Assembly (NCBI RefSeq): GCF_030689025.1
Contig: NZ_JAUYWA010000002.1
Coordinates: 62,001 to 126,000 of the forward strand
Direction: 5' to 3'
DNA length: 64,000 nt
Source: Oceanobacter sp. 1_MG-2023
Lineage (GTDB): Bacteria > Pseudomonadota > Gammaproteobacteria > Pseudomonadales > Oceanobacteraceae
The first letter of the stretch is position 1; every line of letters begins with the position of its first letter. Both the position numbers and the translations under genes were made by a program. The notes beneath the pieces are model-generated. The model did not search any database and was not told the DNA's origin. It was given only the letters and a program-made list of their open reading frames with translations. This document shows, one piece after another, positions 35,404-44,249 of the stretch.

Positions 35404-37167
35404 ATGACTCTTGAGATGATGAAGAAGACGGCACTGGCTGTAGCAATGGCATCACTGCTGGCTGCGTGTGGCTCTGATGGCGATGACGGCACCAATGGTG
35501 TTGACGGTACTAATGGCGTTGATGGCACCAATGGCGTTGATGGCACCAATGGTGTTGACGGCACCGATGGCGTTGACGGCACCGATGGCGTTGACGGCAC
35601 CGATGGCGTTGACGGTACCGATGGTGTTGATGGCTTCAGTGGTCAGCTGGTTCAGGTCGGCCGTTATGAGTCGGGTATTTATGACGATGGCGGTGCTGAA
35701 ATCGTTGCCTTCGACAGCACCACCAACAAACTGTTTGTGATCAACTCAGGGAATGCCGCGGTTGACGTACTCGACCTGAATGATCCATCCGCCCCAACGC
35801 TGCTGGGCACTATTTCTGCCGAAGACGCCGGTGTAGCCGGCTTCGAAGTCGGTGGTGTTAACAGCGTTGCCGTCAGTAACGGCATTCTGGCCCTCGCCGT
35901 CGAAGCAGATACCAAACAGGACAACGGTCGTGCTTACTTCTACAACAGCGACTCGCTGACGTTCCTTGCTTCTGTTGAAGTGGGTGCCTTGCCAGATATG
36001 ATCACCTTCTCACCCGACGGTAACACCGTACTGGTCGCCAACGAAGGCGAGCCCAACGATGATTACACCGTTGACCCAGAGGGTTCAGTCTCCATCATCC
36101 GCCTCGTCAACGGCGTACCAACCGTCAGCACCGCGGGCTTCTCTGCGTTCAATACTGATGGCGCCACCCCGATTGATGACGACGTCCGTATCTTTGGCCC
36201 TGGTGCCACCGTCGCCCAGGATCTGGAGCCAGAATATATTGCAGTGTCTGCCGACAACAGCACGGCCTTTGTATCGCTGCAAGAAAACAACGCCATGGCA
36301 ATCGTCGACATCGCTACCGCTACGGTAACAGACGTAGTAGCGCTGGGCTTCAAGGACCACAGTGTTCAAGGCAACGGCCTGGATGCCAACAAGGAAGACG
36401 AGGTTGCCAATATCGAACAGCAACCACTGCTTGGCATGTACATGCCAGACTCCATCGCTTCTTACTCGTTTAACGGCAACACCTATATCGTTACCGCCAA
36501 CGAAGGTGATGCACGGGACTATGATGGCTTCGCTGAAGAATCCGATCTGGAAGACCTGAACCTGGATACCACAGCCTTCACTTCCGACCAGATTGCCGTA
36601 CTGCAAGACGGCGACGCTGGCCTGGGTGGCCTGACCGTATCCGGCGTTGATGGCGATACCGACAACGACGGCGATATCGATGAAATCTACGTCTACGGCG
36701 CGCGCTCGTTCTCTATCTGGAATGCAGAAGGCGACCTGGTGTTTGATTCTGGCGATCAGTTCGAGCAAACCGTTGCCGATACCACGCCTTATTACTTCAA
36801 CGCCTCCAACGACAACAACAAGATCGACAACCGTTCCGACAACAAAGGGCCAGAGCCAGAAGGCCTGACTCTGGGTGAAGTGAACGGCGAAACCTACGCG
36901 TTTATTGGTCTCGAACGTCAGGGTGGCATCATGGTGTTTAACGTCAGCAACCCGTTCGCACCACAGTTTGTAACCTACGAACTGAACCGTGACTTCTCTG
37001 TTGATATCGACGAAATCGACGATGGCAACCTGGCCGCTGGCGCAGCTGGCGATCTGGCTCCAGAAGGTCTGGCCTTTGTCTCTGCCGACAACAGCCCAAG
37101 CGGTAACGCCCTGGTTATTGTGGGTAACGAAGTGTCCGGTACTACTACCGTGTACGAATTCAAGTAA
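35404..37167 (+). CDS. Choice-of-anchor I family lipoprotein with collagen-like repeats
   Basis: A signal peptide ends in lipobox LLAACGS. Residues about 27-78 are eight six-residue GT(N/D)GVD repeats, collagen-like in their Gly-x-x spacing. The rest is a beta-propeller-like domain of the choice-of-anchor I type, with LVANEGEPNDDY, IVTANEGDARDYDG, and NKGPEPEGLTLGEVNG plus the closing LVIVGNEVSGTTTVYEF. Asp- and Asn-rich turns suggest calcium binding. Relatives are annotated with alkaline phosphatase or esterase links, but no catalytic residues can be assigned. The PhoB array upstream points to induction by phosphate starvation. Start at 35404 has AAGGA seven bases upstream. A strong terminator follows. 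Confidence 0.87.
   Translation: MTLEMMKKTALAVAMASLLAACGSDGDDGTNGVDGTNGVDGTNGVDGTNGVDGTDGVDGTDGVDGTDGVDGTDGVDGFSGQLVQVGRYESGIYDDGGAEIVAFDSTTNKLFVINSGNAAVDVLDLNDPSAPTLLGTISAEDAGVAGFEVGGVNSVAVSNGILALAVEADTKQDNGRAYFYNSDSLTFLASVEVGALPDMITFSPDGNTVLVANEGEPNDDYTVDPEGSVSIIRLVNGVPTVSTAGFSAFNTDGATPIDDDVRIFGPGATVAQDLEPEYIAVSADNSTAFVSLQENNAMAIVDIATATVTDVVALGFKDHSVQGNGLDANKEDEVANIEQQPLLGMYMPDSIASYSFNGNTYIVTANEGDARDYDGFAEESDLEDLNLDTTAFTSDQIAVLQDGDAGLGGLTVSGVDGDTDNDGDIDEIYVYGARSFSIWNAEGDLVFDSGDQFEQTVADTTPYYFNASNDNNKIDNRSDNKGPEPEGLTLGEVNGETYAFIGLERQGGIMVFNVSNPFAPQFVTYELNRDFSVDIDEIDDGNLAAGAAGDLAPEGLAFVSADNSPSGNALVIVGNEVSGTTTVYEFK
35488..35631 (+). repeat. Eight tandem 18-bp repeats inside the lipoprotein gene
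   Basis: Eight in-frame units of 18 bp encode GTNGVD (four) then GTDGVD (four). Neighbouring copies differ only at a few third positions plus the AAT/GAT codon, so unit number can change by slippage without shifting frame. Confidence 0.97.
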
Positions 37168-37182
37168 GTCGCACCACGCTCG

Positions 37183-37212
37183 AAAAAAACCGGCTGAATA
37201 GCCGGTTTTTTT
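37183..37212 (+). terminator. Terminator after the lipoprotein gene
   Basis: A 13-bp stem (37183-37195 with 37200-37212) with core ACCGGCT/AGCCGGT, a GAAT loop, and a seven-base T run. Confidence 0.92.
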
Positions 37213-37309
37213 ATGTCTGTCTCCCATAACCGTCTGTAGTCCCCCTGGCTATCTGCTGGGCAAACCGACAAGTTGTTAGAGCCTCGATTCATGGATACTA
37301 TTTCTTTGC

Positions 37310-37337
37310 CATACAGAGATCGTCTGTCGATCGTATG
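37310..37337. promoter_or_regulatory. 28-bp interrupted palindrome before the HipA-like operon
   Basis: CATAC, three bases, GATCG, five bases, CGATC, GTATG: two nested arms that pair. It lies 50 bases upstream of the kinase start and could be an operator; no regulator gene is adjacent. Confidence 0.4.
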
Positions 37338-37386
37338 CCGTATTACACCAGTTAGGAATTTTGTCTTTTAATGGAGTAACAACGCC

Positions 37387-38379
37387 ATGATTGATCGGCA
37401 AGAGGTTTATCAGAAGCCTGATCAGATCATCGATATTGCAAACTGGAATATCCATCAGGACTACGAAGTCTTTCCCGTTGGGGCGCGCGAGAAATCATTG
37501 CGCGTGTGCCCGATGAAAGCTCCATTTGATTTCTGTCTTCCTGGTCATCGCTACCTGTTTAAAGAATCCATCAAAAGTGCCAGAAATCCGGAACAATCAC
37601 GTTATCCAGATCAGTACTGGGCCGAAGTGATCGCTTTTCGTATCGGGCGCCTGATGAAACTCAGGCTTCCCCCTGTGTTTGTAGCGATCGATTCAACCCG
37701 TAACGAGCCAGGAACGCTAAATGAGTGGTTTCTGGGTTATCCCAACTCCCCTGAAGAACGCTTCTTTGCCGGCGGGGAATATATGCAGCGCCTTATTCCT
37801 GGCTATGACCGGGAAAAGGGCCGACAGCACAACCTGACGACTATAATCAAACTGAGCAAGGTATTGGAGCGCAAGAAATACCTCGCATCCGACTGGCAAT
37901 ATTATTGGGGATTGTGCCTGTGTTTTGATGCCTTGATCGGCAATACCGATCGTCATCAAGAGAATTGGGGATTGATTTGGTCAGAAACAGATCCCCCTGT
38001 ACGGTTTGCTCCTTATTTTGATAACGGCACCAGTCTCGGGCACGAGTTGCAGCGGGACAAAATGCAGAACATGATGCGCGACCATCATCAGCTAGACTGT
38101 TACATTCGCAGAGGCCGACACCAAATGCGTTGGCACTCCGAGGATACCCAGCGCCTATCATTAACCGAAGGTGTTGTCCGCTATTGTGAGTATTTCCCCA
38201 GAATCAAACCAATACTGATAGAGCGCCTGACAGGGCTGTGCGAAGATGAAATCAGACAGCCGTTGCATGATATGACTCTTTTTGATATGCCACATCCATT
38301 GACTCAGCAACGGGCTGATTTTATTACCTTGCTGACCCTGACAAGGAGAGATGGCCTGCTACAGGCACTGGAGAACTGA
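37387..38379 (+). CDS. HipA-like serine/threonine kinase-fold protein
   Basis: This 330-residue protein has the HipA C-terminal kinase fold. Visible parts are the ATP-binding Lys in YLFKES (residue 59), a partnering Glu in WAEVIAFRIG (80), the catalytic loop GNTDRHQENWGL (185-196, with Asp188 and Asn193), and the metal-binding FDNGTSLGHE (211-220), so it looks active. It lacks the N-terminal subdomain of full HipA. HipA phosphorylates glutamyl-tRNA synthetase to cause dormancy; the target here is unknown. No HipB-like DNA-binding antitoxin is next to it. A HIRAN-domain gene starts two bases after its stop, so the two form an operon. Confidence 0.82.
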   Translation: MIDRQEVYQKPDQIIDIANWNIHQDYEVFPVGAREKSLRVCPMKAPFDFCLPGHRYLFKESIKSARNPEQSRYPDQYWAEVIAFRIGRLMKLRLPPVFVAIDSTRNEPGTLNEWFLGYPNSPEERFFAGGEYMQRLIPGYDREKGRQHNLTTIIKLSKVLERKKYLASDWQYYWGLCLCFDALIGNTDRHQENWGLIWSETDPPVRFAPYFDNGTSLGHELQRDKMQNMMRDHHQLDCYIRRGRHQMRWHSEDTQRLSLTEGVVRYCEYFPRIKPILIERLTGLCEDEIRQPLHDMTLFDMPHPLTQQRADFITLLTLTRRDGLLQALEN

Positions 38380-38380
38380 C

Positions 38381-39157
38381 ATGAACCGTTTCATCGAACA
38401 CTTGGTTGAGCCACAACGATTACTGCTGTACTGGCAGGCGCGCGAGAGCCAACAACGCTCGCGATTTCGTGTGGGCCAAATAGTAAAACGAGGTGAAAAG
38501 GTAGTGTTGCAGTACAGTGCTGAACACGACATGACACAAGCCAAACAAATGGGGTTTCAGGGTCATCCTGCTTTTCCGCTACAACAAGAAAGGCATGAAC
38601 ATCAGGTAATGGAGGCATTTACCCGGCGTCTGCCACCACGTAGTCGGCGTGATTTTACTCGCTACATGGCCCTTCGAGCCATTCCGGAAGGTGCACAACT
38701 AAGTGATTTTGCTTTACTCGGTTATAGCGGTGCCAAATTGCCAGATGATGGTTTTGAGCTGGTTCATCCTTTTGACGAACCTCCGGAAGTATTTGAAATA
38801 CTGATTGAAATTGCCGGTTTTCGGCACGAGACAGAAGTTAAAGCAGAAACATTAAAAGCGGGTGATTCAATCCGCTTTGTGATCGAGCCAGATAATTCAG
38901 TGGACAACGATGCAATACTCATTGAGCACGCAGGCCACAAACTTGGCTATGTCCCCAGAGGGCATCTTGATATGTTCCATCGCATGCTTTCTCAAGGAGC
39001 AAACATATCCGGAGAAGTTTTTCGTATCAACGGCAGCCTGGAGCGACCTCTGATTTATGTACTCACCCAAATTGCACAAAGCCCTCTGCAAAAACCTGCA
39101 TTGATGTGCGCAAGCACTTCTGGTGGTCAGCATGAGATGGCCAATACAAAGACATAA
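38381..39157 (+). CDS. HIRAN domain protein partnered with the HipA-like kinase
   Basis: The C-terminal part (residues about 140-230) is a HIRAN domain, recognised by the spaced residues EPDNSVDNDAI (169-179) and KLGYVPRGH (187-195); HIRAN binds DNA 3' ends or damaged DNA in eukaryotic HLTF. The first 130 residues (VGQIVKRGEKVVLQYSAEHD, then RRLPPRSRRDFTRYM) look to me like the N-terminal subdomain of HipA, the piece that is a separate antitoxin (HipS) in HipBST systems; this is a weak, by-eye similarity. The start is the ATG at 38381, two bases after the kinase stop, with GGAG seven bases upstream. Length is 258 residues. Confidence 0.75.
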   Translation: MNRFIEHLVEPQRLLLYWQARESQQRSRFRVGQIVKRGEKVVLQYSAEHDMTQAKQMGFQGHPAFPLQQERHEHQVMEAFTRRLPPRSRRDFTRYMALRAIPEGAQLSDFALLGYSGAKLPDDGFELVHPFDEPPEVFEILIEIAGFRHETEVKAETLKAGDSIRFVIEPDNSVDNDAILIEHAGHKLGYVPRGHLDMFHRMLSQGANISGEVFRINGSLERPLIYVLTQIAQSPLQKPALMCASTSGGQHEMANTKT

Positions 39158-39230
39158 AAAAACGTCTGTGTACCAGCTATGCCAGTACTCTCTTGAGGAG
39201 CAGAATCCACGCTGAAGAAGAACCATGCCG

Positions 39231-40055
39231 CTAGCGACGGCGGTCGTTCCGCAACATCGACAACACCGGAGCCACATCCGGGCGCTTGCCACGCCAGACG
39301 TAAAACGCTTCTGCGGCCTGCCCGACCAGCATCCCTAAACCGTCGATCGTCTGTGCTGCCCCGAGGGCACCGGCCCAGGCGTTGAATACCGTGGCCTGAT
39401 CTCCGTACATCATGTCGTAGGTGATGGTGTGATGTGCTACCAGCTCATCGGCCAGCGGTGGCAAGTCGCCTCCCAGGCTGGCAGAGGTGCCGTTGATAAT
39501 CAGATCAAATGGCCCACTCAACCCAGCAAAACCGCTGGCGCAGATGTTGCCCAGATCACTGAAATCTGCCGCCAGTTGCTCCGCCTTGCTCACCGTGCGG
39601 TTGGCGATCACCAGCTCTGCCGGGTGTTCTTCCAGCAGGGGCTGCAGCACACCTTTAACGGCACCACCGGCTCCCAACAGCAAGATACGTTGCCCGGCCA
39701 ATGGCACCTGGTGTCGTTTCAGATCCAGCACCAGTCCGGCACCGTCGGTGTTATCTCCCAGCAACGAGCCATCCGGCTGTTTTTTCAGGGTGTTGACGGC
39801 ACCGGCTCGCCGGGCCCGGTCGGTATAGGCATCGGCGAGCTGATAGGCCTCTTCCTTGAACGGTACGGTGATATTCATGCCACAACCGCCACCATGTTCA
39901 AAAAACAGCCGGGCGTCGCGCTCAAAACCATCACGCGGGAATAACAGCGCGGTGTAGAGAATGTCTTCGCCGGTTTGCGCCGCAAACTCGGTGTGTATCA
40001 GCGGTGACTTGCTGTGCCCAATGGGATTGCCCACAACGGCGTAACGATCGGTCAT
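39231..40055 (-). CDS. aroE: Shikimate dehydrogenase AroE
   Basis: AroE reduces 3-dehydroshikimate with NADPH in aromatic amino acid synthesis. The substrate motif [15 protein letters not shown] is at the N-terminus, [10 protein letters not shown] holds the catalytic Lys, [10 protein letters not shown] follows, and [14 protein letters not shown] is the NADPH-binding loop with NRT to select NADPH. Length of 274 residues is normal. It ends the tsaC-hemF-aroE operon, 43 bases after hemF, and converges on the HIRAN gene. Confidence 0.97.
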   Translation of the reverse strand: MTDRYAVVGNPIGHSKSPLIHTEFAAQTGEDILYTALLFPRDGFERDARLFFEHGGGCGMNITVPFKEEAYQLADAYTDRARRAGAVNTLKKQPDGSLLGDNTDGAGLVLDLKRHQVPLAGQRILLLGAGGAVKGVLQPLLEEHPAELVIANRTVSKAEQLAADFSDLGNICASGFAGLSGPFDLIINGTSASLGGDLPPLADELVAHHTITYDMMYGDQATVFNAWAGALGAAQTIDGLGMLVGQAAEAFYVWRGKRPDVAPVLSMLRNDRRR

Positions 40056-40098
40056 ACAGAAACTCCTGCGTATCCTGACGATGGTGTCAACCCGGTGC

Positions 40099-41636
<1,538 letters not shown>

Positions 41637-41945
41637 GGTGCTGTTCCTGCAAGATAATTGGCCGAACCCTACCCCATCACCGGAAGCTCGACAAGCATCC
41701 GCCAGCGCAACGTGCTGGCTGGCTGATTGAGAGCAGATTGTTTGGCTGTTGGGTATCCTTGCGCTTTCGTCGGTGTGGGGGACATATATTTAATCCTGCA
41801 CGGCTCTGCGCGAGTATTGCCGTTGTTCAGGGCAAGGCGACGAATGCAGCGAAATAACGAGTCCTTTTCAAATTTGTCAACACCGCACTGGACGGCTGCT
41901 CATTATCCCCGACATTTCAATGATCGTTTCCTACGAGGTTGAACA
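41637..41945. other. Gene-free stretch left of the IS remnant
   Basis: These 309 bases hold no gene I accept. GGACATATATTTAATCC at 41780-41796 nearly repeats 21598-21614. The sequence AAGGCGACGAATGCAGCGAA at about 41842 reads like non-coding mobile DNA. The promoter of tsaC must be near the left end. Confidence 0.5.
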
Positions 41946-42112
41946 CTACCAAGGGATCAGCTGCTCCATCTTGTTGGGAAAGACTTCACGGCGAGTTTTG
42001 CGCTTTTTGTTTTGGTGTTCGAGTTCGGCCAAGGTCATCTGGGTCATGGTCAGTCGTCCTGCTAATGAGTCAGGTGATTATTGCTGATTTTGGAGAGTTT
42101 TTCAGAGTGTCC
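41946..42112 (-). mobile_element. Remnant of an IS5-type insertion sequence (5' end of transposase)
   Basis: On the minus strand, 42047-41946 reads a 33-residue peptide ending in a stop: it begins MTQMTLAELEHQ and contains KKRKTRREVF and MEQLIPW, the N-terminal pattern of IS5-family transposases, then stops where the rest should continue. About 45 bases upstream of its ATG is GGACACTCTGAAAAACTCTCC (42112-42092), in the place and style of an IS terminal repeat. It abuts CTAG, a target type favoured by some IS5 members. The other end of the element is not found. Family call is by eye. Confidence 0.6.
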
Positions 42113-42184
42113 TAGCGCCCAAAGCGGCGACGCGCGTTAGCACGTTCAGCCTGCAGGGCGATGCCGCCTTTGTTTGTTATGTGC
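42111..42184 (-). repeat. attC-like imperfect inverted repeat after the DUF2513 gene
   Basis: Read on the minus strand it begins directly after the gene stop with GCACATAACAAA, then CAAAGGCGGC, and closes with GCCGCTTTG then GGGCGCTAGG about 74 bases later. The inner arms pair with one unpaired G on one side, the extrahelical-base feature of integron attC sites. The outer boxes (TAAC and GCTAGG) pair only partly, so the site is degenerate, or was disturbed by the adjoining IS. Confidence 0.55.
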
Positions 42185-42595
42185 TTATTCATCGCGACCC
42201 AGCAATGACGTGACTTTTTTCTTGGTATAACCTTCAAAAAGATCTTTTGACACCCGACAAAGAGTACCTATTGATGCGTCTTTAAATTCAGATTTAATAG
42301 TATCCCAGACTTCACTGTTTCTAAGTGCCTCAAGAAATTCATGGCCAGCTGCAGTTAAACGCAACGGAACCTCAGACCATGAAATATTGCCATCAGCACC
42401 CTTTAGATAGCCAAGACCATGACCCTGCTCACGCTCGACAAAATTTTGGTCTGCCAGAATACTTAAATGAAATATAAATTTGTCTTCTTGATAGCTAAAA
42501 CCAGCGTGTTCTAATTTTTTAATATCCGTGGTCGGGGTATTTGAAGCTTCGAATGCCTCAAGCAACCCTTTCAAATATTCCTGATCAATTTTCAC
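42185..42595 (-). CDS. DUF2513 domain-containing protein, likely integron cassette gene
   Basis: This 136-residue soluble protein fits DUF2513: a winged-helix-like N-terminal half (FSYQEDKFIFHLSILADQNFVERE) and the family motif LRLTAAGHEFLEALRNSEVWDTIK at about residues 83-106. Function is unknown; relatives are common on phages and mobile elements. It starts with GTG six bases after a strong AAGGAG site. The gene is AT-rich compared with dprA and tsaC around it. It is read away from the integrase remnant, and its stop is followed at once by an attC-like repeat, the layout of a first cassette in an integron. Confidence 0.8.
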   Translation of the reverse strand: MKIDQEYLKGLLEAFEASNTPTTDIKKLEHAGFSYQEDKFIFHLSILADQNFVEREQGHGLGYLKGADGNISWSEVPLRLTAAGHEFLEALRNSEVWDTIKSEFKDASIGTLCRVSKDLFEGYTKKKVTSLLGRDE

Positions 42596-42641
42596 AAGTT
42601 ACTCCTTAACTCTGATGGGTAAATAACAGTTTTATTTCTGA

Positions 42642-42860
42642 GCATGCGCGTTTTTCTGTTGGCACGATTTGTTGCTAGAGGAGGGCAGGTATTTGAATTG
42701 ATTGATGATTTCCGCTTTCACCAAACTCTCCTCCCTGGAAAAACACGCATGCTCGTTTTTCTGTTTTAACGTGCGCATTAATTTTGAGTTAAAAACGCAA
42801 AATCATTGAACTTCATGAGGTTACGCTAACACCGACCGAAAAAACACGCAAGCTCTCTGG
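42642..42860. repeat. Repeats in the attI position
   Basis: GCATGCGCGTTTTTCTGTT (42642-42660) recurs with one change at 42747-42765. GGAAAAACACGCATGCTC (about 42737-42754) recurs as a close variant at about 42838-42854, and partly again as GGAAATACGCGCATGG. These lie between the cassette gene and the integrase remnant, where attI and the cassette promoter would be. The region carries no other gene. Confidence 0.6.
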
Positions 42861-42897
42861 AAATACGCGCATGGATTTTCTCTTCGACTTGATAAAA

Positions 42898-42913
42898 CTG
42901 TTCATATATACAG
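42898..42913 (+). promoter_or_regulatory. LexA (SOS) box before the integrase remnant
   Basis: CTGT-TCATATAT-ACAG matches the CTGT-N8-ACAG LexA consensus, and the flanks extend it to an 11-bp-arm palindrome (42891-42901 with 42910-42920). It lies 22 bases before the ATG of the remnant. SOS control by LexA is a known feature of integron integrase promoters. Confidence 0.85.
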
Positions 42914-42935
42914 TTTTATCGAGAAAGGCAGCAGC

Positions 42936-43016
42936 ATGAGCACAAGCCCTTTCATCAATCACATCTCCAGATTCATGCGGCTGAATGGATACAGCCTCAG
43001 AACAGAGAGGTCATGA
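42936..43016 (+). pseudogene. intI: Integron integrase IntI, N-terminal remnant (26 codons)
   Basis: An ATG with AAAGG seven bases upstream opens a frame of 26 codons: MSTSPFINHISRFMRLNGYS followed by LRTERS and two stop codons. This matches the first residues of IntI tyrosine recombinases (a short lead, then a helix with MR...YSLRTE). A full integrase would be about 320 residues; the remaining catalytic part is gone, and 58 bases later the dprA gene ends. A deletion next to dprA explains this best. The family call rests on a short match plus the SOS box, promoter and divergent cassette. Confidence 0.7.
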
Positions 43017-43074
43017 TGACTGGGCAGCAGGCTCTGGTAACCCTCTGTATCTTAGACTCCAATCAGGCCAGCCC

Positions 43075-44190
43075 TCAGCGCAAACGCCGATAGCCGCCCG
43101 GCTCCTGTACCAGCCAGCCTTCGAGTTCCAGCTCCAGCAGATTCGCCATCAACGAGGAGACCGATTCGCCAGTACGAATGGCCAGTACATCAAGGCTGGT
43201 GGTCGAGGCAAAATCCAGTTCCGTTACCAATGCGGGGGCCGCCGGGCTGGCTGTGGTCGGAGTCGCTGTGGCTGTTGACGATGCAGATACCGGGGCTGGC
43301 GGTGCCGTCAGGTCAAATAACGCCAGCTCTTGCAGAATGTCTTCGGCGTCCCGCACCAGCAGTGCGCCATCACGAATCAGCTGATGACAACCGGCGGCCA
43401 GTGGGTTGGTGACTGCACCGGGCAAGGCCATGACTTCCCGCCCTTGCTGGGCCGCCAGCCGGGCGGTAATCAGCGAACCGCTTTTGATCGCGGCTTCAAC
43501 CACGACAACCGCCTGACACAAGCCACTCACGATCCGATTACGGCCAGGAAAGAAGGATGCCTGGGGCTGGGTACCTGCTGGCAGTTCCGACAAGACCAGG
43601 CCTTGCTGGCGTATCCGGTTGTACAGTTGCCGATGACGTTTGGGATAAACCACATCGGCACCACAACCCAGCACCGCTACCGTGCTGCCTCCACTATCCA
43701 GCGCCCCCTGATGCGCTGCCGCGTCAATGCCCAGTGCCATACCACTCACGACGCACACACCGGCCTGGGCCAGGTCAGCAGCACACTGTCTGGCCCAGTC
43801 ACGGGCATAAGGGGTGGGATTACGACTGCCGACCATGGCCACCAGCGGTTGTTGCAGCAGCGCCGGATTACCGCGCCAATAAAGCCACAATGGGGCATCA
43901 CTGAGGCTTGCCAGGGCTGTTGGGTAGCGGGAATCGTCGCAGGTCAGTACGCCCTGGCCCGGCTCTGCTTGCCAATCCAGTAAGGCATAAAATACATCGG
44001 TGAGGGGTTGTTGCTGATATTGCTGTACCGCGGCCGGTTGCAGCCCCAGTGCCAACAACTCATCAGGGGTGCAGGCAAGCAGCGCATCGAGGCTGCCCAG
44101 CTGTTCGCGCAGTTGATAGAGAGTGGTAACGCCCACCCCACGTACCTGGCGCAGACGCCACCAGGCTGCTAACCGCTCATCCATGAGCAT
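43075..44190 (-). CDS. dprA: DNA-processing protein DprA (Smf)
   Basis: DprA binds incoming single-stranded DNA and loads RecA during natural transformation. The Rossmann-like core has VAMVGSRNPTPYARDWARQ, VVSGMALGIDAAAHQGAL and FFPGRNRIVSGLCQAVVVVEA with SGSLITA following. An N-terminal SAM-like region and a C-terminal winged-helix (DJR-like, ESVSSLMANLLELELEGWLV) flank it, joined by an Ala/Thr/Ser-rich linker at about residues 290-320. An ATG two codons downstream (44184) is an alternative start. It lies 59 bases after the LysM gene. Length is 371 residues. Confidence 0.95.
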   Translation of the reverse strand: MLMDERLAAWWRLRQVRGVGVTTLYQLREQLGSLDALLACTPDELLALGLQPAAVQQYQQQPLTDVFYALLDWQAEPGQGVLTCDDSRYPTALASLSDAPLWLYWRGNPALLQQPLVAMVGSRNPTPYARDWARQCAADLAQAGVCVVSGMALGIDAAAHQGALDSGGSTVAVLGCGADVVYPKRHRQLYNRIRQQGLVLSELPAGTQPQASFFPGRNRIVSGLCQAVVVVEAAIKSGSLITARLAAQQGREVMALPGAVTNPLAAGCHQLIRDGALLVRDAEDILQELALFDLTAPPAPVSASSTATATPTTASPAAPALVTELDFASTTSLDVLAIRTGESVSSLMANLLELELEGWLVQEPGGYRRLR

Positions 44191-44249
44191 GGCTCCTACT
44201 GTTTTCTGTTCGTTAACACGCCTGTCTGACGGTCTGGCCTGCAGCGCTG

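Noticed and set aside
36085-37227. A 380-codon open frame on the minus strand opposite the lipoprotein gene
   Set aside because: It is the antisense of a repeat-rich, Asp/Asn-rich coding sequence with strong family match; no ribosome site and no recognisable domains.
41727-41942. A 71-codon plus-strand frame left of the IS remnant
   Set aside because: No ribosome site, no family resemblance, and it starts in what looks like decayed mobile DNA.
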